Below are positions 1-12,750 of a stretch of DNA of 64,000 nt, in pieces (position 1 is the stretch's first letter; each line of letters starts with the position of its first letter). The notes beneath the pieces are model-generated. The model did not search any database. It saw nothing but the letters and a program-made list of their open reading frames with translations, and was not told where the DNA came from. Both the position numbers and the translations under genes were made by a program. The stretch is from contig JAUTDP010000017.1 in assembly GCA_033439795.1 (NCBI GenBank), forward strand, positions 124,001 to 188,000, given 5' to 3'. The stretch is from Sordaria brevicollis. Lineage: Eukaryota > Ascomycota > Sordariomycetes > Sordariales > Sordariaceae.

Positions 1-2170
1 ATATATAAAGACGGACGCGTCCGATAAAATAATAGCCAACGTATTATTATAATTAATCGATAATAAATAGCGACCGGTTACCTTTTATTTAAAAATAATA
101 TACGGCGTAAAATATAATTATTCTATTTATAATAAAAAATTAATAATTATTATTAGAATTTTATAATATTAAAAAACCGAACTTATTAATTTATATAAAG
201 CCTTTTTAGTCCTAATAAATAACGAAGCCCTTAAATAATTTAATATTAAAAGACTTTTAAATTTATAATAAACCGGGTAGGCCGAATTCCTATCCTAATA
301 TTATTTTATTATTTTTTACTAATTAAAAAAGGAAAACGGTATAGCGGACATATTATTAAAAAAAGTAGAAAATTTAAAGAATTAAAAAGCAAAGTAAAAA
401 ATATAGAAGACCCTCTAAATCTTTAAGAATTTCGATAATAATTAAATAATATAACTTAATAATATAATTAATAATATTAATACAATCCTTATATCGATTA
501 TATTTCTAAATACGGCTATTATAGAAATTAACCCTAAAATCGTAAAAAAAATTCGAAAGGAATAATTAAAAAGCTATTTACTTATAAATCGCCTTATTTT
601 CGAAAATGAAATATACCCGGATTTGGAAATTTATCGAAATATAATTAAAAGGGGGGAAAACGGGTATCGACTCATTACCGATAAAATTCTTACCCATTTC
701 GATAAATTTATCGTACCACCCAATACCCTAAAAGCCCAAATTATTTACGAATTATACGCAAAAATTACTACCATTTATCTAAGCCGAAATAAAATGAAAC
801 GCCTAATATCTATATAATATTAATAATTAAGAATAATTAATAACGTCGATTACTTTATTATTAATTATATAATATATTATATTTCGAAAATTCCCCGGAA
901 TAAAACCCCCGGTAAATTAGAACCTATCCCGACGGCTTAATATATTTAATAAAATTTAATCGTAAATTTTAAAATTATATTTAAAAATAAATAAAAATTC
1001 AATAATACACTTATAATAATAAACCAATTTAATAAAGCATTATAAATTATCCTTTATTTTATAATAATAATAATCCGAAACGCAACCTATATATATTATA
1101 AAGGCCTTTACTATATTTATAAATTATTAAACGAAATCATTTCGGATAAAGGCCCCCAATTTATATCGGATTTTATAAACGAACTAATTAAAATTCTAAA
1201 TATTAAATAGAAATTAACCTCCTCGAGATATAATTAAATTATAAAATAGGCCGAAATTATAAACGAATACTTTAATTAATATCTTCGTCCCTTCGTTAAC
1301 TATTTCCAAAATAATTAATTAAAAATAATCCTAATAATAAATATAATATAAATAAAAATACTATATAATGATTTAAATAAAATATAATTATACAAAATAT
1401 TAAAAGGCTTCTTAATACCTAGAATTTTAAATTAGGAAATTCGAATTAACTTTAACGGCATACAATTAACGATTAAAAAGAAATTTAATTAAAAAGACGT
1501 ATAAAATTTAATAAATCGGATCCGAAAATATATAAATAAAGTAAAAGAATTTATTACCAAAATTTAAAAGTAAATAATTAAATAATTAAATAAATATTAA
1601 CGTATCCCAGATTTCGGATTTAATAATAAAATATTTATTATTAAACGGAGCGAACTTATAAACCGATTAAATTATAAATTCGATTTTCCTTTAACGAATT
1701 AATATTTTAAAATTAAAGAAAAATGTAACTATTTATTTAAATTAAAAATATTAAAGGATTAAAAAAGAACGGATATTTTCTATATTAATAAATTTCGGAA
1801 AGATTCTAATAATTTATTACCCGGTTAAAAAATAGAAAAATTAATAAAAGAATATATAAAAAATAATATCGAATAAAAAGTAAAGGAAATCCTAACTTCT
1901 CGAATATACTTTAATAAACTTTAATACCGAATAAATTAAAAAGGATATAACCCAAACCCGAAATTCTATAATACTAAAAACTTTAAAAATTTATTTAAAT
2001 TATTATAAATTTACTATAAAACGTACCTAAAATACTTAAACCCGCCGCTATATTTAGAAAAATAATTATAAAAAACAAAAATAAAAAAATTCGATAAAAA
2101 CTATCCGGATAATAATATTCCTTTAAAGAAAAATATAAAGAGGCTAAAAAGGATAATAAACGCTAAAAAA
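1..2170 (+). pseudogene. pol relic of family A (RNase H, integrase, chromodomain)
   Basis: Read through stop codons, this strand still shows pol features. Near 623-817 an open stretch of 64 codons resembles the zinc-binding start of a Ty3/gypsy integrase. Around 1885-2045 the pattern KL-x-YRIN-x-KGYNPNP-x-FY followed by NFKN is a C-terminal chromodomain; the two x positions in the KL...KGY part are TAA codons where Gln and Trp are expected, changes RIP would make. The chromodomain places the family among the chromoviruses. It cannot encode a functional protein. Confidence 0.82.
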
Positions 2171-2235
2171 TAAAGGACCCATTTTATATATAATAATAAT
2201 TCTAATATTTCGAAAATTCGGGGCGAATTTTTTTC

Positions 2236-2245
2236 AGAGGGGGGG
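2236..2245 (+). other. Polypurine tract of the partial family A copy
   Basis: AGAGGGGGGG lies three bases before the 3' LTR. This is the usual plus-strand priming site of an LTR retrotransposon and fixes the element as plus-strand. The corresponding tract in the complete copy is at 17026-17036. Confidence 0.75.
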
Positions 2246-2248
2246 TAG

Positions 2249-2499
2249 TATTATAGCGCTAGCGGATAGGACCCCTATTTAGCGGACTAATTATCGCTCG
2301 GGCGGTTACCCAAAGGCTAACCGCACCAGCGCACGTAATTGCGTGCCGCCTTCGTGGGTCGCCCGCGCCCAGGCATAAAACCCTGGTGCGGGGCGCGCCC
2401 TTTATTCGTTTTCTTCTTTTCTTCTTCATTTTATAATTCTATAATAGACCTAGATTCAACGTATTAAACTTGTCTCTCGTAACTACGTCGTTCGTAACA
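2249..2499 (+). repeat. LTR, family A (3' LTR of the partial copy)
   Basis: This 251-bp LTR aligns with 16758-17022 and 23770-24034 in reverse complement. Ends are TA...CA, from TG...CA before RIP. It keeps a GC-rich centre with GGGCGCGCCC and a pyrimidine-rich stretch before a TATAAT-like sequence. It is about 14 bp shorter than the other two copies because of small deletions. Confidence 0.9.
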
Positions 2500-5400
2500 T
2501 CTATTATTTTAAATTTTACTATCTTCGTAAAATAATCGATATAGCCCTACTTCGTATTTATAAAATTATTAATAAATAGTAACTTTATTAATAAATTTAA
2601 AATAACCTATATAGATTTTATTATCTTTATTAAAGTAAATTTCTTATTCTTTATTCCAATTAAATAAAAATAGAATGTAATTTACTTATTAATAAATTAA
2701 AATTTACTAATTCCTTTTACCTATTTAAATTATTTATATTCAATTATATAATTAAAGGTATTAAAGAATTCTCTATCGATTATAAATTTTCCGGTTCCTA
2801 AATTAATATAAATTTCTAAATTCGGGTTATTAAAGTTCGTTTTAATTTTTACGCGAAAGTAAGTATAATTTAATAATAAACTATTTTTAATACTTTATTC
2901 GTTAAATAATTAAACTTCCTCGACATTATAGGACTTTAATTCTAATTCCTTATCCTCGGTTATTAAAAACGATATATCGACTATAACATTATAAATACGG
3001 CTATTTTTTAAAGGTTAATAATACTTCCTATAATAGAATAAAGTATTTTTAAATTTTATATAATAGCCGTAATATACGTACGTATTTCTCTATTTCGCGA
3101 CGACGGCCTCTTCTTCCCGGGCCCTCTTATTTAATTCGTAACGACGAAAGTAGCGGCGTATTTCTAATTCGGAAAAAAAACTACTATAATATTTATAATA
3201 TATTAAAGACGTATTATAAATAATGTATATAATTTCGTTACCGGATTTAGGTTTTAAAGACTTAATTAATACGACGTTATTATTAATTATATTTCTATCG
3301 ATATAATAAATTCGTTCTAATTGCCGAAATAGCTTACGGTCCTTTTTATTAAAATTATAATTATTATTACTATTTAATCGATTATTATCGAATTGCCTTT
3401 TAAAAGGTTTAAAGGCAATAGGTTCGGTTATTTTAATATCCTTTTTATCGGTCTCTTTTTTAAATAAATAGGAAATGTATTTTACAAAAAGGTAATGTTT
3501 AATTATTATTAATATAAGGATTACCCTAGCTTCTTTTATTTTACAATTATAATTAGAATATATATTTATAATACGGGGGGTACGTAAATAGGATTAGATA
3601 TACGTATTTATTTAATTCTAAATTTATATTATTATACCTTTTTAATTAAATATATTTTTATTTAAAATATTTATTACTTTACTAAGTTTTATTTACTTAC
3701 CGATAAAATTAAATAGCGTATTCTCGTTTATAATAATACTCTTTAAAGTAATAGAGCCTTCGGTAAATTTCTTAATTATAATAATAAAATCGGGGGCTTA
3801 TCTTTCGATAAGTGCGTTAATTAAATTTTCTAAGGATCTTTGGCGTAGAGTGCGTTTATCTTCGAAGGATATTTCGGTAATTTATTAATAAACGGTTAAG
3901 CCGCCGAATAATATTTAAATTATTTATAAAATTTATCGTTTAATAAATTCCGTAATATATTTATTTTTAATAAAAAATTAGAAATAGTCCGCGAAATAAT
4001 ATATATTTATATAAATTAAATTATAGCCGTCCTATACTACTCCTAAATCGTTAGGATCTTCCTAATACGGATAGAATTAATTAATTTCCTTATATTTTAA
4101 TTTAACGGATTCGTAATTATTAGAGGCCGGTTTATTGTATAATTAATTATAATAAGTAAAACGGTATAACGGGCTATAATTGTAATTGTAATTTAAATTC
4201 CGATTAAAATCGTCGCCTTCGTTATTATTCCTATTATTATCGTCCGGATCGTTTACTCCCTTTATAACGTTGCGAAGAGGTTCGCGAAGGGGTCCTATAG
4301 GGGGAATATTTCTTATATTAATTAATTTTAATATTAAATATTTATATTCTCTTAAAATATATAATTATAAATAATTTTTAACTTATTTCTAAATTACCTA
4401 CGGAATTAAAGCGGAGAAAGTAGGGTTATATTCTATAATTTAAATAATTCGGTAAAATTCGTTGTAGGTTTCTCTATCGGCAGTCCGAAAAACGACGGTG
4501 GGATTTAAATTTCTAAATTTTAAATTCTTAATAAATACGTTAAAGGAGGTTAAAATTCCCGTTAAGGAGGTTAATATTAAAAATCGAATTCCCGGATTAA
4601 TGCCCGTTATTACTAAGGTATTTATTTTATTAATTATATATATAATTGGGAAATTATTTGCTAAATTAGAATTAATAAAGTTAATAAGAAATATATTACC
4701 TTATCCGGCTTTAATTTTTTTAAAGGGCTTCGAATTAATTTATTATAGAATTATTTATAATAGGGGCTTAATAACGTTAGGTATAAATAGAAGTTAATTT
4801 ACTATTTATTTTAAAATAATAAATCCTATAGTAATTCCGTAGAAAGGGGGAATTATAAAATTTATTAAGGATGCCGTTTTTAATTTTAAAATAACGGTCG
4901 AAGAAATAATATTATCGGCCTAAAGGGATTTATAATTAATAAACTTTCTAATTATAATAGGAGGAAAATTAATAACTGTTAAGAACGAAGGATTCTTTTT
5001 AAGAATATTAAAAAATCCGGAAAAATATATAAACGATAATTAGGGGTATAATCCTATAAAATATATTTATATTAAGCTGGCTAAATAATTACTTCGGTAA
5101 ATAATTATATTTTAGGAATTTTTAATTAGAATTAAGGAACTATTCTAATTATATTTATAAATAAATTGTAATTAATGTAGAAAAAAATAATAAAAGGTAT
5201 TAAATATTAAACGAAGAATATTCTACTATAATTAAGCGGTATAATATATTATATTAATAACTGCATTTATTATATTCTCTTTTAAATTCGGATAATAATT
5301 AATACGTAATAACGCCGTTAATAAAACCTTCGATAATAAATATTTAGGGCCGGGTATAATATAAACGCTAAATAATTGAACGGAATTAATTTAGGGTATA

Positions 5401-5800
5401 TAATAATTAACGATTTCGTTTATTTTATTTATTATTATTTTAAATATAATTACGAACCCTTTTTCTATATTATCGATTTTTATTTCTAATTCTTAATACC
5501 GTTAATTATTAGTTTAATTAAAATTTTCTACTATATTCTTTATATTTTTAATATATTATTTATATTCATCGATTTTATTTTTTAAACGATCGGTATTTTT
5601 ATCGATACGGGCGTTTTCCTATTTCGTACGCTCGGCCTTAATTACGATATACTTTATAAATTCGATATTAATTCCCAACTTTTTTAATAAAATTAGCGAA
5701 GGAAATTTAATAAAATCGTTAAAGATAGTATTGCGATCGAGGGTTTATTATTACTTAAGCGGTATATTTATTATTTTTGAATTGCGCTCGTTACGTTCGC
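2500..5800 (-). pseudogene. Ty3/gypsy-like gag-protease relic (element C)
   Basis: Read on the minus strand through stops, about 2560-2890 gives a retropepsin-like pattern: IDLGTGKSIIDREF (an altered D-T/S-G active site), then NLPTKLLFTNDF and a GYIDY motif. This resembles the protease of many fungal gypsy elements. Some residues in these motifs are my un-RIPped reading. Upstream, about 5400-5760 (minus) encodes a Lys/Glu/Asn-rich, probably coiled-coil Gag-like stretch. The RT part would lie below 2500 and is replaced by the family A copy. An open 99-codon stretch at 4498-4797 on the other strand is Ile/Leu/Asn/Lys low complexity, not a gene. The exact family is unknown to me. Confidence 0.55.
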
Positions 5801-6594
5801 TAAAAAATTTAATACGTAGATTTTTAATTATAATTCGAAGGTCGCGTAGAATTATAAATCGCTTCGAAAGGAGGGGTATACTATAATCGGATTTTATATT
5901 ATTATTATAATAATTATTTTATAATATTTTAATTTTGTAAATTATTAGCGTCGTAATTAATAAATATTAATAACCGATAATTATAAGAGAAAGAAAACCG
6001 TTTTTCTATTTAAATTCGAAAGTAGGGGAAATTTTTAATATCGAGGGTATTTTATATTTGATAGCGAAAGCCTCGAATTTAAATAGTAAAAATGTATAAG
6101 AGTTTTAAAATTCGTTAGGCGGGGAAAATTGTATAATTTACTTAAATTCGACTATTTAATTTAAAGGGTATTTTTACGGTCTACCTAAATTCGACCGATA
6201 GGACGGGTTGATTCGCTTAATTTACTTAAATTCGATTATTTAAATAAATAATATTTAATAGCCTATTATAATTTAATTATTTCGACGGGGGAAGCGCGAA
6301 TTATTTTATTTATTACAATTCGGTAAAATAGGAAAGTTATTAGGGGGGCGTTATAACCTATTATAATTTAGATACTTCGTAGTACTCTTTAGCTTACGAT
6401 AATCGGTTAAATATATAAATTTTTATTAATTTACCTAAATTCGGTTAATAAAGAAAAGTAATTAAATTAAAATCGTTGTAATTACTATATAATATAGATT
6501 GTTTTCGCCTTAAAGAATAACCCTATAATTAATATAAAAATAATATATATTATTCCTATATAAAGCGTAATATCGAGGGAAAAATTAGAAAGAG
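5800..6594. repeat. AT-rich stretch with short dispersed repeats
   Basis: There is no gene. A 17-bp motif, AATTTACTTAAATTCGA or near versions, occurs at 6135-6151, 6219-6235, 6428-6444 and, less exactly, 6178-6194. A second unit, CCTATTATAATTTA, occurs near 6265 and 6358. These could be remains of an LTR or leader of element C, but no partner copy is in the window. Confidence 0.45.
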
Positions 6595-6758
6595 TGTATA
6601 CCGTACGCAGAAGGAAAGATATCCTTCTAATAGGGACCCACTTTTCTGACCCGCGACGCGGCCGACCCACTTTTCGTAGTCCGACCGCGACCGCGCCTTG
6701 TCGGCCCGGCATGCCGGGCCGCTATGGCAATCAACATGCACTTTTACTACCGTATACA
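6595..6758. repeat. CpG-rich island with imperfect inverted ends and palindrome
   Basis: This 164-bp stretch is GC-rich in the middle, inside DNA that is otherwise mostly A and T. It begins TGTATACCGTA and ends with the reverse complement of TGTATACGGTA, giving imperfect inverted ends. It holds a perfect 20-bp palindrome at 6702-6721 and two direct copies of GACCCACTTTT 29 bp apart (6635 and 6664). It could be a small non-autonomous element too short to be RIP-mutated, or a sequence with few CpA sites. No clear target duplication is visible. Confidence 0.5.
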
Positions 6759-6829
6759 ACCTTATACTATATATATATAAAACGTTCCGTATTAAAAAGT
6801 ATTCTATTAATTATATCGCTTTAATATAA

Positions 6830-7224
6830 TCTCCCTACTAATTATTATAATAATAAGTATTATCGGTAAAGAATAGGGTACGTATAAGAAAGGTTATTTT
6901 TAATCCTAATAATAAAGAAAGTTTTACTACTATCGATATTATATTAGTTATAATAAAGAATATACCCTCCTTTTTAATATTTAAAGCCTAAATTATAATA
7001 AGACTCAAACCTATTTTTTTTTAATTCGATTAACGTTAATTTATATTTAATAGATTTAATAAATAAATATAAGGGAATATATAAATTAATTATAAGGTTA
7101 ATCTAAATATAATAATAATTAATACTATAATTAGATATAATAACGTATATCGAATTATATAATAGGTTAAGTATTTTAATAAGTACTCTTTTAAATTCTC
7201 CCCTTCCTTTAATAGTTATATAAT
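6830..7224 (+). pseudogene. pogo/Fot1-type DDE transposase relic, left part
   Basis: Read through stops, about 6895-6990 gives KVIFNPNNKESF followed by SFLIFKA. This resembles the start of the DDE domain of pogo/Fot1 transposases, where the family has NRE-x-VT and P-x-F-I. The relic ends exactly at the ATAAT duplication flanking element B and continues at 15054. The N-terminal CENP-B-like DNA-binding part is not recognisable; the left end may be truncated. Confidence 0.6.
7220..7224 (+). other. Target-site duplication of element B, left
   Basis: ATAAT immediately before the 5' LTR, repeated at 15049-15053 immediately after the 3' LTR. Five bases is the usual length for Ty3/gypsy insertion. 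The motif is simple in this AT-rich context, but its position at both exact LTR ends is convincing. Confidence 0.75.
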
Positions 7225-7510
7225 TGTAAGGGTATCGTTAGGAAGGCCTAGGGGGACCCGTATAATTAGGGTATAGTAGCCTAGGACGACGGATAAGATA
7301 GCGGATAAGATAAGGATAGTAGGATATAATATAGAGGAAAGGATTTCGGAATCCGGGCGCCGACCGTTCCGGACCTATAGGGAAACGTATAAATATAAAA
7401 GAGGATAACTCCTAATTAAAGATTTATATTTAATTAGGTTAAAATTTTTTTCCTAGAATAGATCTACTTCATACAATTTATTCTTACCTTTTTATATTTA
7501 TAATTTTATA
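7225..7510 (+). repeat. 5' LTR of element B
   Basis: 286 bp, beginning TGTAAGGGTATCGTTA and ending ATA (ACA in the other copy). Matches 14763-15048 along its whole length with mostly transition differences. Equal length of the two LTRs shows no indel since insertion. Confidence 0.93.
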
Positions 7511-7539
7511 ATTTTTTAGCCTTTATAATTCCGTTAACG

Positions 7540-9260
7540 AAGGTTATAAATATAATTAATAAGCGTAAAGAGAATTCGTATAGAAAAGGCGTTATTAATT
7601 TTCGCTATAAAAATAATATAAGCCTAATATAAAAAACGTATAATTATTTATATATTATTAATAATATAATTAAAAATTTTACCGATAAAGGGGTTATCGA
7701 TAAATACGGAGAAAACGATTACGAAATAGCGTCCTACGAACCCGAAAATAATACCGCCCTAAAAAATCCTAGCGATAAATATAATAATATTAACGATAAT
7801 AAATTATAACCCGAATTTATTCCGTATAAAGAAATTAAAGGTAATTTTAAATAAGAAATTTAAATACGGATTAAAAAGCGGTATTTAATAAAGAATTTAC
7901 GTACTTTTAATTGTTACCGCTTTAAAAAATTTTATTAATAGAGGGAATATTATATTAATAGGGTAGAATAATAATTATAATTAAAATTTCGTTAGGGTAA
8001 GAACCCTTTAAAGTCCGATCGGCGTAGTTATTTTTTATTTATATATAGCCGCTTATTAAACGAATATTTTCAATCCCGTTTTTATTTTTATTCCTATTTC
8101 CGCTCCCGGTTTCGCGCCCGTTCTCGCTCCCGGATTTATTCCCGTTTTCTATCTATTTAATCCGATTAATTTAGCCGCTCTAATAACTTTTCCTCCGTGT
8201 AAAAGCGTTATAGGTAGCGAGCGTCCCGCGAATGTAAGCGCGTAAAATAGCGCGAATATTAAGGATTTGTAGAAATAATATTATAATTTTTATAAATATT
8301 ATTATAATTTATATAAAAAACCGTAAATTAAGGAAATAAAGAATTCTATTTATATCCCCTTACGTATAACGTTCGTAAATTAACGACGAATAATACGAAC
8401 GCCGAAGTCGAAAATTAGATCGATAATATTAAAAACGGTAATTAAATTTATAAAAGTATTAATATTTATTAATTTATTTAATAGGCTTTTTTTAAGGCCG
8501 ATAATTCTATAATTATTTTATAGCGTATATATTCCGTTACTTTCTTCGATAATAAAGGTTAAAAGCGACCTGTAATATAGGAAGAATTTTCAAAATTTAT
8601 TTATAAAGAATATATTGCCCTTAAAATTTATAAATTTAATATTAAAAAATAATTATTTTTTATATATTAAAGAGATAATAAAGATTTATAGAAATTATAA
8701 GATTAATATTAATATAATTATTAATAATTTAATAAAAACGTTATTATAAATAAATAATCGGTATACGATTTTTTTTTCTAATTGAAGAAGGATATATATA
8801 ATTATTTCTATACGTATTAAATCCTTATCGATAACCTAATAGAAATTACTTCGAAGGTAATAAATTAATAAACCGAATTTAAAAATAAAAAATAAACCTT
8901 AAAGGATAAAATAAATAAAGGTTATTATAATAAATAATTTTTACGCTATAAAGGGTCTTCGAATAATAAACGTTTTAATTGTAATAAAGATTATAACCGA
9001 AATTATAACCGGGATTATAATTAGGATTACAATTTTAAAGGGCGTAAAAACTATAAGAGAGATTAATCTTTTAATAAATGAAATAAAGGTAATAATAAAT
9101 CCAGTTTAAATTATTATAATTATAAAAATAAAGGATATTACGTTTATAATTATACGAAATATAAAAAAATAAATAATTAAGACCGGCCGAAAGAAAAGGT
9201 TACTATTTAAAGTATAATTACCGAATAAAATATTAAATATAGTAATAATAAAGAAACTAA
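7540..9260 (+). pseudogene. gag relic of element B with CCHC zinc knuckle
   Basis: The region after the 5' LTR reads, through stops, as a Lys/Asn-rich Gag-like protein. At 9112-9153 the codons give a CCHC knuckle in which each Cys (TGT) has become TAT and the His a TAT or TAC: spacing is C-x2-C-x4-H-x4-C with a Gly before the His position. This spacing and the single-transition change at every ligand make the assignment firm. No function remains. Confidence 0.78.
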
Positions 9261-9329
9261 TTATATTTCGGATATTAAAGAGTCGGTAAAAAATTAAACC
9301 TTATAAAAGAATTATCGTTCAACGGGGTT

Positions 9330-12300
9330 AATAATTTTAAAACGGCCGGAAGAAACGGGTTAGGTAGGATTTCTATAATATTAATTATATTAAGGGGTCG
9401 CCGATTAAAAGAATATATAAATTTGGATTTAGGAATAGAAATTAATATTATATATAAGAATTTTATAAAGAAATATAAATTAAAAAAAGTAGAAACTAAT
9501 ATTTTATTTATTTTAATAAATATAAATAATAAAGAAATATATTATTATAAAGCGTACGAATTAACGTTTATTTTAAAAGATTAAAAGGGTTAAAAAAGAG
9601 AATTTATTTAATTATTCTACGCAATTCGAAGAAATAGTTAGATACCGCTATTATTATTATTTATATTAAATATAAATTTTAAAAATATTATTATATATAT
9701 TAGTAAAAACGAATTTAAATTTAAAGGGGTACCCTTTATTAATATTATAATTTTCGTACGTAAAGTAATATATAGTAACCGAATTTATATTATTAATTTA
9801 ATTTTAATATATAATTTATTAGAATTGGATTTTAAAAACGTAGACGAAGATAAAGAGCCGCCTAAAGGTATAGCGGATAATATTCCTTTAGTATTAAAAG
9901 GGTTTAAAGATATATTTTTTAAAGAAAAAGTTAAAGCGTTATTATAATTATTAGACGTTAAATATAAAATCGTCCTTAAAAAAGGGGAGGAAGTACCGAA
10001 TATCCTTATTTACCTTTTATTTATTATATAATTAAAAACGCTACGCGAATATTTAAAGGAGAATTTATAGATTAACCGCATTTATTATTTCTAAAACTCT
10101 ATTAGGGTATTAATTTTATTTATATTTAAAAAGGATAATACGTTGCAATTATATATTAATTATTAGGGATTAAATAAAATTACTATTAAAAATTAATACC
10201 CGCTATTATTAATTAGCGAATTAATAAATTAAATAATCGGCGTTAAAGTATTTTCTAAAGTTAATTTATACGAAGCGTATTATTAAATCCGAATTAAAGA
10301 AGGGGATTAATAGGAGACCGTTTTTAAAACGCAGTATAATTATTTCGAATATATAATAATACCGTTCGGGTTTATAAACGTATTCGCTATATTTTAAATA
10401 TATATATATAAAATACTCGTAGGATTTATCGATTATATTTGCATAATATATTTTAATAATATTTTAATTTATTCGAATTTTAAGGAAGAATATAATAAAT
10501 ATTTCTATTTAATTTTTAAACGTTTACGCATTGCCTAATTTTTTATAAAAGTATTTAAGTATAAATTTTATAAAAATTACGTCGATTTTTTCAATTATTA
10601 GATTATTATAGAAGGGTTAATAATAGATTTTAAATAAGTAAAAGCAGTTTAGGAATAATTAAAATTTAAATCCTTCTATAATATTTAAATATTTTTAGGA
10701 TTTATTAATTTTTACCGACGGTTTATATATTAATATTTTTATATAGTGGGGCTCATTACCGATTTATTAAAGGGGAGTAAGAATGGGCGGAAATTAAATA
10801 TATTCTATTAAATTAAGGAAATTAATAAAATATTCTAAACTTTAAAAGAAGTGTTTATAACGGTACCGATCTTTTATTATTAGGATTTAATTAAAAAAGT
10901 TAAAATTAAAATAAACGCTTCGTAGAGGGTTATTTTAGGAATTTTATCCCAATTTACGGGAGATATTTAATACCCTATAACGTTCTTTTTTAAAAAATTA
11001 ATAAACGTAGAATAATGGTAATATATGAATTAATAAGAATTATTCGCTATTATAATTAATTTAAATTATTAAGTATATTATTTAAAAGGATTTCCGAAGC
11101 CGTTTATAATATTTATAAATTATAAAGCGTTAGAAAGTATTATAAAATCGCCGGTGAGCGATTTACGTAGAAGGTTAGTTTATTAAATTTACCGGTTATT
11201 TTAATTCGATTTTAAAATAAAATACTAATTAAGGAAAACGAACCTAATAAATAATTTATTTAAAAGGTTAAATTATATAAAGGGGGATATAATTTACGGC
11301 GATATTTTACCGACTTTTTAAAAGAGATTGGGTTTTATTTCGGAATTATTAAATATAATTAAAGAATAATTAAATTTTAAAATCCTATATTAATATAAAA
11401 AAAAGTTTATAATTTACATTTTCGTTAAATAAATTTAATAAATAATATAATCTATTATTATTATAAAAAATATTCTACTAATATAACCGATAGAAGGAGC
11501 GTTCTTTTAAATTTTACTATATAAAATCGTAAGGAAGATAATATACCGAAAAATCCTTTAAGTACTTTTAACGAATTAGGAACTTTATACTATTATAAAG
11601 GGATTTTAACCTAGGGATTTAAATTTAACCGAATAAATAACAATTATTTAATCTAAAAGGACTATAATCGGGGGATATAAATTAAATAATTAAAGGGTTT
11701 TTTATTTTAAAGAATAATTAATAATCTTTAAAGAAAGATTATTCTATAAAGAGATTTTATATTCTTATTATAATAATTTAAAGGCCGGTTATATAAATAC
11801 GCTTAAAATTTTAGAATTTATTAAAAAGAAATTCTATTAAAAGGGTTTTATATAAAACGTTTAAAAATACGTTATAAAGTACGAATTATATTAAGGGATT
11901 TAAAGATTTTAATACCAACCTTACAGAGATTTTTAATTTTTATTAATACCCGAATAACTTTTTTAAAAAATTAATATTAATTTAATTACTAACCTTCCGC
12001 CGAATTAAAGGGCCAACGGGAAGATATATAATATTATTTTAATAATTATAGACCGATTTATTAAAATAGCCTTATTTATATTTATTATTAAAATATTTAA
12101 TATAATTTCTATAGCGTTTTTATTATATAAATATATAAAATACTAATTCGGTTTACTATTAGGAATTATAAATAATAAAAATAAATTATTTATTAATAAA
12201 TTTTAAAAGGAATTTATTAAAATATATAGGATCCTATAAAAATTATTTATTATATTTTATTTATAAACGAATAAATAAATAAAACGTTTATATTAAATTA

Positions 12301-12750
12301 TTAAAAAGATTTTGCGTATTCGAATTTTAAAAAGCGATTTTATACTTTAAAATAGGAAATTTCCGGAAGCGGAATTCGCGTATAATAATTCTACGTATGT
12401 AATTATAGGGGTTTCGTTATTCGAAGCTTTATACGGTTATTATTTATATATAATCGAATACGTCGAGGGGCGGAATCTTATTAAAGTTTAAAGCGTAAAG
12501 GAGTAATTATAGAAATTAAAGGAAGTTTATAAAATAATACAATATTATTAAAATTAAATAATAAAAATATAAAAGAAGGGGTATAATAAAAGGTATACGC
12601 CGATTGAATTTTAATTGGGCAATATCGTAAATTTATTAATTAAAAATTTCCGATTTAAAAATAGGAAGTTAATATTTATATATATTAAAATTAAAGTATT
12701 AAAGAGAATTAACTCTTAAATATATTAAATAATTTTATTAATATAATATA
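9330..12750 (+). pseudogene. pol relic of element B (protease, RT, RNase H, integrase)
   Basis: A degraded protease motif near 9415-9450 reads INLDLGIEINII, from a D-S-G active site. Reverse transcriptase lies at about 10250-10480, with FSKVNLYEAYY, then IIPFGFINVFA, and the catalytic YxDD box altered to YFNN at about 10449-10460. RNase H follows. Integrase lies at about 11900-12600: IDRFIK marks the first catalytic Asp near 12035, and an HPQTDGQ-like stretch is recognisable near 12250 after allowing for RIP. The order RT-RNase H-integrase places it in Ty3/gypsy. Dozens of stops make it non-functional. Confidence 0.85.

Larger units (their letters stand above)
1..2499 (+). mobile_element. Ty3/gypsy LTR retrotransposon family A, 3' part
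   Basis: This is the 3' portion of a chromodomain-type LTR retrotransposon, cut by the window edge. It is collinear with 16758-19270 of the complete copy of the same family, which lies in the opposite orientation. Visible parts are the end of the RNase H region, an integrase region, a chromodomain relic, a purine tract at 2236-2245 and the 3' LTR. The right flank enters a different relic (element C), so this copy probably inserted into C. The left target duplication is outside the window. Confidence 0.88.

Noticed and set aside
623..817. 64-codon open frame as a gene
   Set aside because: It lies in the integrase region of the RIP-mutated family A copy; it is a relic without stops by chance.
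4498..4797. 99-codon open frame as a gene
   Set aside because: Low-complexity Ile/Leu/Asn/Lys sequence in AT-rich relic DNA, on the strand opposite the gag relic.
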